This document shows, piece after piece, positions 47,560 through 55,385 of a DNA stretch of 64,000 bases. Origin of the DNA: Methylobacterium sp. Leaf117 (GTDB lineage Bacteria > Pseudomonadota > Alphaproteobacteria > Rhizobiales > Beijerinckiaceae); NCBI RefSeq assembly GCF_001422985.1, contig NZ_LMNL01000012.1, positions 561,096 through 625,095 of the forward strand, given 5' to 3'. Below the pieces are notes generated by a model. The model saw only the letters and a list, made by a program, of their open reading frames with translations. It had not been told where the DNA came from and did not search any database. The position numbers and the translations under genes are program-made. Each line of letters opens with the position of its first letter. Within the stretch, counting starts at the first letter, position 1.

Positions 47560-48312
47560 ATGCTGACGGATCATCGCCACCAGGAAATCCTGTCCCGCGT
47601 CCATGGGATGGGCCGGGTCGGTGTCGCGGATGTGGCCCTGTTCCTGAAGGTCTCGGAGGAGACCATCCGGCGCGACCTAAAGATGCTGGAGGAGCGTGGC
47701 CTGCTCCGGCGCATCCACGGGGGGGCCGTTCCGCCTCGGCTGGACCAGGAACGCCCGCTGCAGGAGCGTGGCAAGCTCAACACCCGCGAGAAGGGACGCG
47801 TAGCCGTGGTGGCCGAGGCCCTGGTGCTCGACGGTATGTCGATCTTCATCGACACCGGCACCACCACGCTGGCGCTGGCGCGCCGGCTGACGGGGCGCAA
47901 TCTGACGGTGACCACCAACTCCGTCGATGTCGCACTGCATCTCGGCGGAGGCCCGGCGCGGGTCAACCTGACGCCCGGTACCCTGCGGAGCAACGACAAC
48001 GCGCTGGTGGGCTACGAGACGGTGGCCTACGCCCAACGCTACTTCTTCGACATCGCCTTCATGGGGATCGCCGCCTGCGACCTCGATCACGGCTGGATGG
48101 ATTACGAGGAGCACGAGTCAGTCCTGCGGCGTACCCTGAGGGCCCAATCGCGCCGCGCCGTCCTGCTCGCCGATTCGCGCAAGTTCGGGCGCCAGGCCAA
48201 TCTCTGCACCTTCGGGCTGCGCGAGACGCTGAGCGTCGTCACGGACAAGCCGCCGCCGGAGGCATTCCAGGATGCGTTCGCCCGGCATGACATCGAGGTC
48301 CTTCACACCTGA
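47560..48312 (+). CDS. DeoR/GlpR-family transcriptional regulator
   Basis: Start at 47560 (MLTDHRHQEILSRV), giving 250 residues. The N-terminal winged helix has the DeoR signature (VADVALFLKVSEETIRRDLKMLEERGLLRRIHGGAV). The C-terminal sensor has the phospho-sugar isomerase-like fold with DTGTTTLALA and TNSVDVA. Members usually repress catabolic operons and respond to phosphorylated intermediates. It leads an operon with an M20 hydrolase, two kinase-like proteins and a phosphatase, and overlaps the M20 gene by about 41 bases. A phosphorylated inducer made by the kinases would be consistent (inference). Confidence 0.9.
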   Translation: MLTDHRHQEILSRVHGMGRVGVADVALFLKVSEETIRRDLKMLEERGLLRRIHGGAVPPRLDQERPLQERGKLNTREKGRVAVVAEALVLDGMSIFIDTGTTTLALARRLTGRNLTVTTNSVDVALHLGGGPARVNLTPGTLRSNDNALVGYETVAYAQRYFFDIAFMGIAACDLDHGWMDYEEHESVLRRTLRAQSRRAVLLADSRKFGRQANLCTFGLRETLSVVTDKPPPEAFQDAFARHDIEVLHT

Positions 48313-49585
48313 GGTCGACGGGCCGCAACGTCTCGAAGAGCTGCTCGCCCGGTTCTCAGCCTGCGGCGCCACGCCCGGCGGTGGGGTGACCCGGCTCTGC
48401 GCCAGCCCCGCGGACGGTGCGGCACGCGACATTTTCGGAGACGAGGTTCGCGCCGCCAGCGGCAACCTGCGCGTCGATGCGGTGGGCAACCAGTTCGGGC
48501 TGTTCTCGCTGGCGGATCAGGCGGATGCGCCGCTGGTCATGATGGGCTCCCACCTCGACAGCCAGAGCCGCGCCGGCCGCCTGGACGGCACCTACGGCGT
48601 CGCCGCCGCCCTGTGCGTCGGTGCGGGGCTGATGCGGGCGCGGCGCGCGGGCCGGCGCTTCACCGCCGATTTCTGCGCCGTGAACTGGACCAACGAGGAG
48701 GGCGCGCGCTTCCGGCCGAGCCTCCTCGGCAGCGGCACCTATCTCGGGCGGCACGCCGTCGCCGAGGCTTTGTCCTGCCGGGACGAATCCGGCACCACCT
48801 TGAGCGAGGCGTTGGATGCGATCGGCTATCGCGGCGGCGATTCGCCCCCTCCGCGTCCGGCCTGCTACCTCGAGGTGCATGTGGAGCAGGGGACCGTCCT
48901 TGAGGAGACGGGACGGACCATCGGCATCGTCACCCGGAACTGGGGAGCGACCAAGATCGAGGCCGCGTTCCTCGGGGTCCAGGCCCATACAGGTCCGGGC
49001 AGGATGGAGGTTCGGCGCGATGCGCTGCTCGCCGCCGCCTATGCCATCGCGGAGATCCGGGCGCTGGCAGATGCGTGGCCGGGGCTGCTGTATACCGCAG
49101 TGGGTCGCGTCGCGGTCACACCCAATTCCGCCAACGTGGTGCCGGCACGCGTCGAACTCTCGGTCGAGTTGCGATCCGCCGACGACGCGGTCCTGGCCGA
49201 GGCCGGGCGGAGGGCCGACCGGCTCCTCGACGCCGCGGCGGTGCGAGCCGGAACCGGCCTGACGATCCTCGCCCGGAACGAGCGTCCGATCCGGGCCATG
49301 CCGGAGGCGGTCTGCGACCTGGTCGCGGTCTGCGCCGAAGCCCGGGGGCTCGGGGCCCTGCGGATGGACACCGTGGCGGGGCACGATGCCCTGAGCTTCC
49401 TCGGGATCTGCCCGACCGGGCTGGTCTTCGTCCCGAGCATCGGCGGCATCGCCCACAACGAGGCCGAGGCCACCGACCCGGCGGATCTCGCCGCCGGCCT
49501 TGCGCTGATGCGGGAGGCGGTCGACCGCCTGTGCCGAAGCGGTGGCGATCCCGTCCGGGCCGCCCGACCGGAGCATGCAGGATGA
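48272..49585 (+). CDS. M20 family Zn-dependent N-carbamoyl amidohydrolase (hydantoinase/carbamoylase type)
   Basis: A 437-residue M20 peptidase-like amidohydrolase. Metal ligand motifs are GSHLDSQSRAGRLDGTYG, NEEGARF, HVEQG and HNEAEA. This set is found in N-carbamoyl-L-amino acid hydrolase, beta-ureidopropionase and allantoate amidohydrolase. It would remove the carbamoyl group from the product of the hydantoinase encoded at 37054, giving an amino acid, CO2 and NH3. The start overlaps the end of the DeoR gene; ATG 48287 is an alternative. The stop overlaps the next gene by ATGA. Confidence 0.88.
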   Translation: MRSPGMTSRSFTPEVDGPQRLEELLARFSACGATPGGGVTRLCASPADGAARDIFGDEVRAASGNLRVDAVGNQFGLFSLADQADAPLVMMGSHLDSQSRAGRLDGTYGVAAALCVGAGLMRARRAGRRFTADFCAVNWTNEEGARFRPSLLGSGTYLGRHAVAEALSCRDESGTTLSEALDAIGYRGGDSPPPRPACYLEVHVEQGTVLEETGRTIGIVTRNWGATKIEAAFLGVQAHTGPGRMEVRRDALLAAAYAIAEIRALADAWPGLLYTAVGRVAVTPNSANVVPARVELSVELRSADDAVLAEAGRRADRLLDAAAVRAGTGLTILARNERPIRAMPEAVCDLVAVCAEARGLGALRMDTVAGHDALSFLGICPTGLVFVPSIGGIAHNEAEATDPADLAAGLALMREAVDRLCRSGGDPVRAARPEHAG

Positions 49586-50547
49586 CGTCTCCCGAACCGG
49601 CTTTCGAAGATCGGATCGCGGCAGCCCTGGGGCGGATGCCGGACTGGCAGGCCAGGATGACCCGCATCGCCTGTGCGGCCCCCCCTGTCGCATCCCCGAC
49701 CCACCGGGCGGTCGCCTCGGACTGTGCGCGGGTGTGGCTGGAGGGAACCGGACCGGTCTTCCTGAAGGTGCGCCACGCCGACATGGCCACCGACGTGCTG
49801 CCGGCCATGCCCGAGGCGACCCGGAAGGCCGGCGCCCTCGGGCTCGGGCCGGCGGTGCTGGCGCAGGCCGAGGGGACGATCATCCTCGCCGACCTGGCCG
49901 AGCCCTGGGCCTACGCCCGGGTCGGCGATCTGCAGGACGGGGATACCATGGCGCAGGTGCTCGGCGCCCTGCGCCGGCTGCACGGGGCCGAGCCCCTCGG
50001 CCAGGCCTTCTGCCCGTTCGACCGGATCGCGGCCCTGGCGGCGGAGGCCAGGGCCTGCGCCGCGCCGCTGCCGGACGATCTCGACGGCCTGCTGGCGAGC
50101 GCCGACCTGATCCGGGCGGCGATCCGCGCGGTCGGCTTCGACCGGGCGTTCTGCCGCAACGACGGCACGGCCTCGAATCTCATGCTGCTTCACCGGCCCG
50201 GGGGCGGCCTGGCGCCGGACGGCGTCCGCCTCGTCGATTTCGACCTCGCCGGCGATTACGATCCCTGGTTCGAGATCGGATCGCTGCTCAACGAGGCCTA
50301 CGTGTTCGAGGCCGAGCGCCGGCAGGCGATCGAAATCTATGCCGGCCGCTGCACCGAGGCGTTGTTTCACCGCTGCCGCCTCTACGGCGCGGTCGACGAC
50401 CTGATGTGGGGCCTGTGGGGCATCACCCGGGCGATCACGTCGCGCCGGCCCGGCATCGAATTCTTCAAGTACGGCCAGTGGCGCCTGCTGCACGCGCGCA
50501 CCACCATGGCGGCGCGCGATTTCGAACTCTGGCTGCGCCGGCTGTGA
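49582..50547 (+). CDS. APH/choline kinase family phosphotransferase, first of a pair
   Basis: Begins at 49582 with a four-base overlap to the M20 gene. The 321 residues have the kinase-like catalytic loop CRNDGTASN near residue 193 and the metal motif VDFDLAGDYDPWFE. In choline kinases the loop usually reads HND; here the His is replaced by Arg, while the catalytic Asp and Asn remain. It should phosphorylate a small hydroxyl compound; choline, ethanolamine, thiamine-type and amino-sugar substrates are known in the family. It is paralogous to the next gene. The substrate is unknown. Confidence 0.82.
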   Translation: MTSPEPAFEDRIAAALGRMPDWQARMTRIACAAPPVASPTHRAVASDCARVWLEGTGPVFLKVRHADMATDVLPAMPEATRKAGALGLGPAVLAQAEGTIILADLAEPWAYARVGDLQDGDTMAQVLGALRRLHGAEPLGQAFCPFDRIAALAAEARACAAPLPDDLDGLLASADLIRAAIRAVGFDRAFCRNDGTASNLMLLHRPGGGLAPDGVRLVDFDLAGDYDPWFEIGSLLNEAYVFEAERRQAIEIYAGRCTEALFHRCRLYGAVDDLMWGLWGITRAITSRRPGIEFFKYGQWRLLHARTTMAARDFELWLRRL

Positions 50548-50593
50548 CGGATCGGGCGGGTGACGGGCCGGAGCCCGGCGTGAGGAGGGGGCG

Positions 50594-51550
50594 ATGAGCT
50601 GGACACGCAGGGGCGAGGGCGCGAGTCCGCCCGAGCAGGCTCTGGAGGCGATCCTCGCCCGAATTCCCGGCTGGGCGGACGCGCCCCTGCGCTACCGGCC
50701 GGTCTCCGGCGGAATCAGCAACACCAACTGGCGTGTCCAAGCGGGGAGCGGAGCGGGAGACGGAACAGGCGCGGACGTCTTCCTCAAGGTGCCGGGGCGC
50801 GGGACAGAGATGTTCATCACCCGGGCCGCCGCTCACGAGGCGAGCCGGCGGGCGGAAGCCTGCGGCTTCGGCGTGGCGGTGCTCGACTACCTGCCCGAGG
50901 ACGGCGTCGAGATCTTCGCCTTCCTGGAAAGCTTCCGCGCCTCCTCGAACCTCGATTTCCTGCGCTCCGGCGTGCGCCACAACGCGGTGCGGGCGCTGCG
51001 TGCCTTCAACGATTCTCCGGCCCTGACCCTGACCAAGACGATCTTCGACATGATCGAGGAACATGTCCGCCAGGTGGATACGGTCGGCGGCCGGGTGCCC
51101 CAGGATGCGGCCTTCCTGATGCGCCGCTACGGCGAGGCCAAGGCCGCGCTTCTCGCCTCCGGCCTCGACCTCGTGCCCTGCATGAACGACACGCTCGCGG
51201 GCAACTTCATGCTCGACGCCGCGGATCAGGTCCGCCTCGTGGATTTCGAGTACGCCTCCAACAACGAGCGCGCCTACGAGCTTGCCCTGTGGTTCGACGA
51301 GATGGCCTTCCCGGCCGATGTCGAGCGCGAAATGATCGAGGCCTATTGGGGCCGTTGGGATGTCGGGGTCGCCGCCCGCACCCAGGTGTTGAAGGCGCTC
51401 GGCGATCTCAAATGGGCGACCTGGGCGATGATCCAGGACAGCGTCTCGACCCTCGACTTCGACTATTACAAGTACGGGACCTGGAAGCTGTCGCGGGCCC
51501 GGACCCTGTTCCACCATCCCGACTGGCCGCGCTGGCTGAGGCTGCTGTGA
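50594..51550 (+). CDS. APH/choline kinase family phosphotransferase, second of a pair
   Basis: A 318-residue protein. The choline-kinase-like start (RPVSGGISNTNWRV) contains the nucleotide-binding loop. The catalytic loop CMNDTLAGN has Met where His is usual, and the metal motif is VDFEYASNN. It shares C-terminal features with the previous gene (YKYGTWKLSRARTLF against FKYGQWRLLHARTTM), which shows an old duplication. A weak RBS (GAGGGGG) lies upstream. Two unequal kinases side by side suggest a heteromer or two related substrates. Confidence 0.85.
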   Translation: MSWTRRGEGASPPEQALEAILARIPGWADAPLRYRPVSGGISNTNWRVQAGSGAGDGTGADVFLKVPGRGTEMFITRAAAHEASRRAEACGFGVAVLDYLPEDGVEIFAFLESFRASSNLDFLRSGVRHNAVRALRAFNDSPALTLTKTIFDMIEEHVRQVDTVGGRVPQDAAFLMRRYGEAKAALLASGLDLVPCMNDTLAGNFMLDAADQVRLVDFEYASNNERAYELALWFDEMAFPADVEREMIEAYWGRWDVGVAARTQVLKALGDLKWATWAMIQDSVSTLDFDYYKYGTWKLSRARTLFHHPDWPRWLRLL

Positions 51551-51605
51551 GCGGCTCCGTCCAGGGCGCCTCCGTCCGGTTCCGGATGCCCCCTTTCCCG
51601 CAATT

Positions 51606-51637
51606 CCCCCTTCCAGCAAGGCCCCCTTCCAGCAAGG
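51606..51637. repeat. Two-copy 16-bp tandem repeat over the RBS of the phosphatase gene
   Basis: The unit CCCCCTTCCAGCAAGG occurs twice in direct succession. The second copy puts AAGG nine bases before the ATG at 51646. Copy-number change would move or remove a ribosome binding site. Confidence 0.7.
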
Positions 51638-51645
51638 CCCCCGCC

Positions 51646-52449
51646 ATGATTCCGACCTCCACCGCGCCGGTGACCTTCGACGCCAGCGCCGACGGGTTGA
51701 TGGCCTTCGCCCATCACCTCGCCAACACCGTGCGGCCCCTGGCGCGCCGGCATTTCCGCACGCCGCTCGCGGTCTCGACCAAGGCCGACACCAGCCCGGT
51801 TACCGAGGCGGATCGGGGCATCGAGGCCCGCCTGCGCGCCGAGATCCGGCTGGCTTATCCGGATCACGGCATCCTGGGCGAGGAGGAGGGCGGCGACTTC
51901 TCGCGCGACCTGACCTGGGTGGTCGATCCGATCGACGGAACCCAGAGCTTCATCACCGGGATGCCGCTGTTCGGCACTTTGATCGCCCTGGTGCGGGACG
52001 GGCGGCCGCTCCTGGGCCTGATCGACATGCCGGCGCTGGCCGAGCGCTGGCACGGCAACGGCACAGGCGCTTGGTTCGGCGGCAAGCCGATCCGCACCAG
52101 CCGGCGGTCACTGCGGGAGGCCCGTCTGTTCGCCACCTCGCCGGACCTGTTCCAGGGCACCGATGCGGACGCTTTCGCATCCTTGAGCGCCGCCGTGGGG
52201 ATGCGACGCTTCGGCGGCGACTGCTACGCCTACGGGCTTCTCGCCTCCGGCCATTGCGACCTCGTGGTGGAAGCCGGCCTGAAGGTCTACGATGTGATGG
52301 CGCTCGCCCCCGTGGTGGAGGGCGCCGGCGGCGTGATGACCGATTGGGCCGGGCGTCCGCTCACCCCGGATTTCGATGGCCGCGTGGTCGCCGCGGCCAA
52401 TGGGGAGCTGCATGCGGCGGCCCTGCGCCACCTCGCGGGCTTCGCCTGA
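51646..52449 (+). CDS. Inositol monophosphatase family, HisN-like phosphatase
   Basis: The start at 51646 (MIPTSTAPVTF) gives 267 residues. Metal-site motifs are GEEEGGDF, VVDPIDGTQSFITGMP and YDVMALAPVVEGAGG. The stretch around WVVDPIDGT-QSF and the C-terminal block are those of the HisN-type histidinol-phosphatase branch rather than SuhB. With no his genes nearby, it may act on the product of the neighbouring kinases or on histidinol phosphate. It is the last gene of the DeoR-led operon. Confidence 0.85.
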   Translation: MIPTSTAPVTFDASADGLMAFAHHLANTVRPLARRHFRTPLAVSTKADTSPVTEADRGIEARLRAEIRLAYPDHGILGEEEGGDFSRDLTWVVDPIDGTQSFITGMPLFGTLIALVRDGRPLLGLIDMPALAERWHGNGTGAWFGGKPIRTSRRSLREARLFATSPDLFQGTDADAFASLSAAVGMRRFGGDCYAYGLLASGHCDLVVEAGLKVYDVMALAPVVEGAGGVMTDWAGRPLTPDFDGRVVAAANGELHAAALRHLAGFA

Positions 52450-52470
52450 CCCCGCCGGGCGGCCGGAGCC

Positions 52471-53601
52471 CTAAGGCCGCGCGCCGGAGGCCACCACCGG
52501 CGCCGCGTCCGAGCCATCGGCCGGAGCCGCGCGGAACAGACGTCGGCCGGGCTTCTCCACGAGGCGAAAGGAGGCCAGCGACAGGAGCACGGTCACGGGG
52601 ATCAGGATCGCGGCCGACATCAGGTGCGGATGCGCCACCTGCGCGCCCTCGAACAGCGCCGCGAGCCGGGGCTCCAGGTGGGTGAGGATCGGGAAATGCA
52701 CCAGGTAGATTGAGTAGGATAGAACCCCGAGCCGGTGGATCGGCGCCAGCGCCAGGATCTGGGCGGACAGGCTCGTCCCCGTCGCCAGCGCCATGATCAG
52801 GGCCGGGAACAGCAGGATCAGGATCAGGTCGCTGCTCGGAACCGCCATCAGCAGCAGCACGCACAGCACCAGGGTATCACCCGTGCCCCGCCACGCCATG
52901 ACGCGCCGGCACACCGGGAGGCTCGTCAGCCGCCAGGCGACGACCCCGAGGCTGAAACCGACCAGGCATCGCAGCAGGGGATAGGCGGTCTCGCCGATAT
53001 ACAGATCCAGGGGACCGAAGCGGACATCCTGGTGGACGGCCTGATCCGGCAGCCGGCCGAGGGTCCACAGCAGGGCGGCCGCCAGCGCCAGGAAGGGCGG
53101 GATCGCGCGCCGGGGGCCGTGCAGCAGGCCGAAGGCCAGAATGGGAAACACCAGGTAGGCGAAGAACTCGGTGCTGATCGACCAGCCCGGCCCGTTGAGA
53201 CTCGGGCCGATGGCCCAGGACTGGACCAGCACGACGTTCGACGCGATCGTCAGCAGGGACGGCGCCGGGATCCGGTCGTGCACGGAACCATCGACGAGCC
53301 AGAGCGCCAGGCAGGCGAAGCTGGTGACGATGTAGAGCGGATAGATGCGGGCGAAGCGCTTCGTCAGAAAGCGGCGGAACGGCGCGAGCGCGTATCCCGA
53401 TGGAAAGTCCCGGCCGTGGCTCAAGGCCATCACGAAACCGCTGAGCACGAAGAACAGGTCGACGGCGAGGTATCCGTGCTTGATGAAGGCTCCGCCGAGG
53501 CCCGATCCCGCCCCCAGGGCCAGGTAATGATACACGACCACCAGGATGGCGGCCGCGCCCCGAATCCCGGTCAGAGCTCGGATCTCCTGCTGTGACGGCA
53601 T
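52471..53601 (-). CDS. Acyltransferase 3 family membrane protein
   Basis: A 376-residue membrane protein with about ten hydrophobic segments. The N-terminal motif RALTGIRGAAAILVVVYH (Arg...His) and FFVLSGFVMAL are typical of AT3 enzymes. These proteins O-acylate sugars of lipopolysaccharide, exopolysaccharide or Nod factors. The gene is convergent with the HisN-like gene, with only about 20 bases between the stops. Target unknown. Confidence 0.9.
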   Translation of the reverse strand: MPSQQEIRALTGIRGAAAILVVVYHYLALGAGSGLGGAFIKHGYLAVDLFFVLSGFVMALSHGRDFPSGYALAPFRRFLTKRFARIYPLYIVTSFACLALWLVDGSVHDRIPAPSLLTIASNVVLVQSWAIGPSLNGPGWSISTEFFAYLVFPILAFGLLHGPRRAIPPFLALAAALLWTLGRLPDQAVHQDVRFGPLDLYIGETAYPLLRCLVGFSLGVVAWRLTSLPVCRRVMAWRGTGDTLVLCVLLLMAVPSSDLILILLFPALIMALATGTSLSAQILALAPIHRLGVLSYSIYLVHFPILTHLEPRLAALFEGAQVAHPHLMSAAILIPVTVLLSLASFRLVEKPGRRLFRAAPADGSDAAPVVASGARP

Positions 53602-53947
53602 CGCTGCATCGGGTCTCGCGGTCCAGACCGAACCATAGGCGGGACCGCGTTAAGGCTTGGTGCCCGGCCGATCCTGGCACGACACCGGACGGACGATCCC
53701 GGTCGACGTCCGCACCGATCCCCGGCACGCCCACAGGACGACCCGCGCCCGACCCGACGTCTCCGCGAGGCCGGCGTTTTCGCGAAGCCGGTGTCGCCGC
53801 GAGGCCGGTGTCTTCGCAAGGCCGGTGTCGCCGCGAGGCCGGATCACGTTGAGGACGGGCCGGAGGACGGCCTGTGGGCCGCGCCCCGGCGACGCCGTCG
53901 CCCCGAAGGGCGGCGGCCTACGGGCGATCCGAGAGGGACGGTGGCCC
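53602..53947. other. Intergenic region with tandem repeat
   Basis: Upstream of the acyltransferase gene. It contains the 17-bp tandem repeat listed separately and GC-rich sequence without a supported gene. Confidence 0.4.
53764..53848. repeat. Five-copy 17-bp tandem repeat
   Basis: Five successive units of 17 bases share the form CGCGAGGCCGGTGTC-N2 (units start at 53764, 53781, 53798, 53815 and 53832; the last is degenerate at its end). Seventeen is not a multiple of three, so this is not a coding repeat. Confidence 0.8.
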
Positions 53948-54592
53948 TCACACCTTGACGAAGTTGATGGCCGCCAGGGGGCCGAAGGGCAGTTCCGCCA
54001 GCGGGCCGCCGGTGTCGAGGGCGCCGAGATCGACGGGGAAGAACTGCATGGCCTCGATCAGCGCGCGGATCTCGGCCTTCGCGGCTGCGTCGTCGCCGGA
54101 ATAGAACAGCACCCGCTGCCCGCCGGAGAGTTGGGGCTGGGGCAGGGCGTTGACGTCGAGGTGGTTGAAGGCCTTCACCACGCGCGCCCCGGGGACGAGG
54201 GCGCGGATCAGGCTGCTCGACGCGCGGCCGCCGAGATCGACCGCCTTGATGCCGTAGGCCGCCAGCGGGTTGGCCGGATCGTTGGCGTCGGGCGAATTGG
54301 GGTCGAGGAACTCGACCGGATTGGTGCCGTCGACCACGATGCGGTTGTTCCAGGCCGGTAGGCGGCTCAGCACGGCCTCGGTGTCGGTCCAGCGCACGGC
54401 GACGAAGACGATGTCGGCGCTGGCCGCCTCGGCGACGGTGCCCGCCGTGATGGAGGGGCCGAGTTCCGCGACGAGGCCCGCCAGCGAGGCCGGACCCCGG
54501 CTGTTCGCCACGGTGGCGGCGATGCCGTTGCGGGCCAGGGCCCGCGCGAGGTTGGAGCCGAGGCCGCCGGAACCGAGAATGCCGATGCTCAT
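53948..54592 (-). CDS. NADPH-dependent F420-reductase-like oxidoreductase
   Basis: Starts at 54592 with a clear RBS (AGGAG eight bases before ATG), giving 214 residues. The N-terminal Rossmann motif is IGILGSGGLGSNLARALA, and the length and layout match the F420_oxidored family (NADP-binding domain, then a short C-terminal domain). In bacteria without F420 these proteins are NAD(P)-dependent reductases of unknown substrate. A 19-bp palindrome, also found before the rrf2-type gene, lies about 145 bases upstream. Confidence 0.85.
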   Translation of the reverse strand: MSIGILGSGGLGSNLARALARNGIAATVANSRGPASLAGLVAELGPSITAGTVAEAASADIVFVAVRWTDTEAVLSRLPAWNNRIVVDGTNPVEFLDPNSPDANDPANPLAAYGIKAVDLGGRASSSLIRALVPGARVVKAFNHLDVNALPQPQLSGGQRVLFYSGDDAAAKAEIRALIEAMQFFPVDLGALDTGGPLAELPFGPLAAINFVKV

Positions 54593-54735
54593 GGTGTCAC
54601 TCCTGTTGTGAAGGGTTGATGCCGGGGCTTGATGCCCGGAGCCTGATTCCGGGGGCTTGCGTCTTCGAGCCGTCCGCGCCCCCGCGGCGAACGGTTCGCA
54701 TTCGGTACCGACCGCATCCATCTCGACTGTTGCTA

Positions 54736-54754
54736 TGTCGACGACGCGATGACA
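54736..54754. promoter_or_regulatory. Putative Rrf2 operator upstream of the reductase gene
   Basis: TGTCG-N9-TGACA. It matches the element at 55237-55255 in 15 of 20 aligned positions and shares its half-sites (TGTYG / YGACA). Confidence 0.5.
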
Positions 54755-54772
54755 CTTCAGGGCGAAGAAGGA

Positions 54773-55225
54773 TTACCAGGTGAGGGGGATCGTGAACTTG
54801 CCGAGTCGCGCCACCTCGGCGGCGACGTCTGCGACGGTGACCTTTGCCAACTCCGCCTCCAGGGCCTCTCGAGCCCGCCCGAGGATCGGGCTCAAGGCGG
54901 CCTGAATCTGCCCACCGACCGCGCAGGTCTCGCAGGGCGGCGTTCGATGCAGGGTGAACAGCGCCGTATCCTCCACCGCCCCATAGATGTCGAGGAGACG
55001 GATGCGTTCGGCCGGTCTGGCCAGCAGCGCTCCACCGCCCGCCCCCATCTGCGAACGGGTCAGCCCCGCCTCTCCGAGACGGGACAGGAGTCCCCGGATC
55101 ACCACCGCGCCCGTGTTGACGGAATAGGCGAGATCCTCGGACCGGAGCGGCTTGCCGCCGCTCACCGCCAGGGCGGCGAGGATATGGACGGCGACGGCGA
55201 ATCGGGTGGTGGTGGGCATGTCCAA
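54773..55225 (-). CDS. Rrf2-family transcriptional regulator
   Basis: A 150-residue winged-helix protein. The N-terminus (TTTRFAVAVHILAALA) and the recognition-helix region (LAYSVNTGAVVIRGLLSRLGEAGL) are typical of Rrf2/YwnA regulators. The Cys residues (PPCETCAVG) are C-x2-C rather than the three-Cys cluster of IscR, so a thiol or different metal sensor is possible. The start could be ATG 55225 or 55219. It probably controls itself and the neighbouring reductase gene, judging from the shared palindromes. Confidence 0.88.
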   Translation of the reverse strand: MDMPTTTRFAVAVHILAALAVSGGKPLRSEDLAYSVNTGAVVIRGLLSRLGEAGLTRSQMGAGGGALLARPAERIRLLDIYGAVEDTALFTLHRTPPCETCAVGGQIQAALSPILGRAREALEAELAKVTVADVAAEVARLGKFTIPLTW

Positions 55226-55236
55226 TTCCGCTTGTG

Positions 55237-55255
55237 TGTTGACGACACTACGACA
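55237..55255. promoter_or_regulatory. Putative Rrf2 operator, autoregulatory
   Basis: TGTTG-N9-CGACA, 12 to 30 bases upstream of the Rrf2-type gene start, where it would block its promoter. Sister site at 54736-54754. Confidence 0.55.
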
Positions 55256-55317
55256 TATTTTCCGTGTGTCAACGGGTTTGTGCGCGCTTTCATGCCTGCA
55301 CTGTCGAGGCCCATAGC

Positions 55318-55356
55318 AAAAAGGCCGGCTCCGCGCGAAGCGGAGCCGGCCTTTTT
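55318..55356. terminator. Strong bidirectional terminator after amiE
   Basis: A perfect 12-bp stem GGCCGGCTCCGC/GCGGAGCCGGCC with a 5-base loop is flanked by A5 on the left and T5 on the right. It lies 30 bases after the amiE stop and upstream of the Rrf2-type gene. It works in both directions. Confidence 0.9.
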
Positions 55357-55385
55357 GAGGGTATCACGCGGGCGCTTGCGCCGGA

